The notes below the pieces were generated by a model. That model ran no database searches. It was not told where the DNA came from and worked only from the letters and a program-made list of their open reading frames with translations. Positions 61,971 to 64,000 of a stretch of 64,000 bases of DNA are shown piece after piece. The stretch is from Metopolophium dirhodum (Eukaryota; Arthropoda; Insecta; Hemiptera; Aphididae). The position numbers and the translations under genes were made by a program. The number at the start of each line of letters is the position of its first letter. The first letter of the stretch is position 1. The stretch is from NCBI RefSeq assembly GCF_019925205.1, contig NC_083562.1:19344001-19408000 (forward strand). The letters are read 5' to 3'.

Positions 61971-64000
61971 AAATATACAAATAACTTTGTAAATATTGTT
62001 TTTGTGTTTATTTATTTAAGAGTTAAACTATTTCAATATACTATGTTCAGTAAAGTATGATTTTATATGGTTGGTACATATACCATTTCATTTTGAAAAT
62101 GTATAATTGTTATAGATTTATTATATTGTGTTGTATTAGTGATTGGCAGTGGCGGCTTCAAGGCCCACCTTAAAAAGTATTGGGCACACCCCAAAATTTA
62201 AACTAAACAAATTGGTATTCGGCTATTCAAAATTATTTCATGATTTATTAGAATATAAAAATATTGAGTCTTAATGTATGACGTCTATGCATTCAAGCCT
62301 CATAGGTAACAATCGTTCAACTGTGTGAATACAAAAATAATAAGTTATAAGTAAATACTTGAAAAAAAGAATGCTCATTGCGTGAGTTGTATATTTTAGT
62401 TGGTGTTACAACATAATAATTATTGTCAGTTATAAATATTTGCAGTAATGTTTTATATTAGTTATACTCAATTAAACTACAATTGATGCATGATGATTTG
62501 CTGAGTTTTGGGTTAGGAAAGGAGGCATTGCCACCGAGGATTTCTTCTTCGAGGAATTTACAAAAAAAAGAAATGGATACACCATCAATTATTAGTACAT
62601 AGAGATAGAATTTACCAATAATGTGGTAAAATGGCTAAATCTTAGAGCCATTGTTATTTTTACTATCAGACATTAGTAAATATGATTTGTATTAGGTACT
62701 TTGTATACCTGTTGTTAAATCTAGTTCTTTCTAATGAAACAAATGTATAATATCTATTGTTCTGTATTAGACATTAGTAATTAGTACATTTTAAAAATAT
62801 GAATATTTAACTATTCATATTACAATTAATAAATAATTTAAATTAAACTAAACTATCAAAATTCACATAACCTTTATTTCTTTATAATTCAGACTAGGCG
62901 TTTTTCATTTCATTGATTAGAGGGGGCCACAACATTTTTTTGGTAAAATTAACAGTAAATTTACAGCACACATCTATTTACATTCATTTTTTAATCATAT
63001 AAAAAGTGTTTATATCAATAGATATTTTATTAGAAAAAAAATACTATTAATACATGTTTACAAATTATTATTTTATTAAGATTACATGACAAATGTTAAA
63101 AAAAATTTGTTAATTGGGGTGGAGGCTTAGTATTTTATAATATACATAAATTACAACCTGTACTTTATCCAAATAAAGATACTCTGTTGCAGTTAGGAAA
63201 CACCTGTATGTCAACCATCTGTAAGCGGTACGCCTGCTGTGTAGAAATCCAGAATTCCACCAACTTGTAACTACGGCTCTTAAATTAGTTAACAGGAGTA
63301 TAGTGGTCATAAAACTATATGTTTGTATAGAAATGTAAATTAAATATGGACACACGCCATGAAGTCTCATCAATGGATGGTCTCTTCTCTCATGTTCCCT
63401 GTTTGAATTGTTGTAAATAATCGTAAAATTATCAACCTGTTTGTTATTACCCTATTATTTCGTCTTTTCTATATTATTCTTTTATCACTTGTGCTTACTG
63501 TAAACCTTTAAATTACAGATTGTACAATTCTTTTGTTTAAAAATATTAAAAAAAAAAAAATATGGACAAAAGTTGCAGTTCTACTTAATACTTTTATGAA
63601 AAAAAATTAACCACTCATATAATTTTCTTCCTACACTGGTAAGTTATTTATACACAAAAGCAATAATATTTTAATATTGTCAAGGTGCTGATGATGTATA
63701 TGCCAATTAAAAACTCTGTTTTAAGAATTGTATCACCTTTTGGGGCCTTAATATTGCTTCAATTTTCTAATAAGAAGGTAAATCTAGTTGGTAATTTACG
63801 GGGTCAAACGTAAGGCATTCCAAGTTATCAAACCTTCAAAAAATTAAGGAAGGAGTGATGAACGTATTTTTGACAAAGTCCATTTCGTTTTTTTTGGCTT
63901 AACTATGCAATTTTCATTAAATGTTTGTATTAGCATTTGATTGCTGTATCTATGTTAGGTTTTTTGAGTTTTTGTGTTCAAATTTTTACGACTAGGATTT
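61971..64000. other. AT-rich region downstream of RpL37
   Basis: No protein-coding gene was recognised. Near 62148 CAGTGGCGGCTTCAAGGCCCACC looks like a diverged left end of the 18436-type hAT MITE without a clear right end. Around 63360-63560 a segment ending CTTGTGCTTACTGTAAA...ATTACAGATTGTA plus an A-run matches the 3' tail of the LINE fragment at 50085. From about 63690 to the window end the dispersed TIR family appears again (TATCACCTTTTGGGGCC, AATAAGAAGGTAAATCTAGT). Confidence 0.55.

Noticed and set aside
63110..63373. 87-codon minus-strand open frame
   Set aside because: It overlaps sequence adjacent to a LINE 3' tail on the opposite strand; no recognisable protein motif.
1..64000. CRISPR arrays, operons, phage or bacterial systems
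   Set aside because: Spliced eukaryotic genes throughout; no regularly spaced direct repeats with unique spacers. The snoRNA copies are irregularly spaced and have C/D boxes.

Overview
This is an AT-rich, intron-rich animal window. The encoded proteins match insect orthologues most closely. Together with the many short inverted-repeat transposons, the TAGGTACCTA-like AT repeats and a dispersed family whose ends read CTTCGCTCAGAATC, they point to a hemipteran, most likely an aphid. The species assignment is inference. There is no bacterial or viral gene content.

Six protein-coding genes can be built, and reading phase closes across nearly all exon joins. (1) 306-5240 minus: RhoGAP100F/syd-1, a PDZ-C2-RhoGAP presynaptic organiser; its first coding exon is uncertain. 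(2) 12408-14353 plus: ZDHHC17/Hip14 ankyrin-repeat palmitoyltransferase, two coding exons behind a non-coding leader exon. (3) 31851-35844 minus: a complete nine-exon secreted lipase of the pancreatic lipase family, 504 aa. (4) 53689-55543 plus: an SNX7/SNX30-type PX-BAR sorting nexin, with a possible first exon far upstream at 35321-35353 inside lipase intron 1. (5) 56330-59321 minus: bora, the Aurora A/Plk1 regulator, six exons, 377 aa. (6) 59867-61937 plus: ribosomal protein L37, four exons, head-to-head with bora.

The most interesting non-protein feature is in intron 3 of RpL37: four copies of a box C/D snoRNA of about 79 nt. All four keep a guide upstream of box D that pairs with the helix-18 (530-loop) segment of 18S rRNA and by the box D+5 rule points to the G equivalent to human G601. 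A second, identical antisense stretch precedes box D'.

The rest (about 14.4-31.8 kb and 36-53.6 kb) is gene-poor. It holds decayed copies of one dispersed terminal-inverted-repeat family, one of them interrupted by a LINE 3' end. It also holds a 728-bp hAT element and a 564-bp MITE with perfect 8-bp target duplications, a 245-bp hAT MITE, TTAA-flanked palindromic MITEs, a TA-flanked MITE and simple repeats. A piggyBac-like MITE lies in a RhoGAP100F intron and a palindromic MITE in a bora intron. The genes do not form a pathway; this is an ordinary mixed chromosomal neighbourhood.
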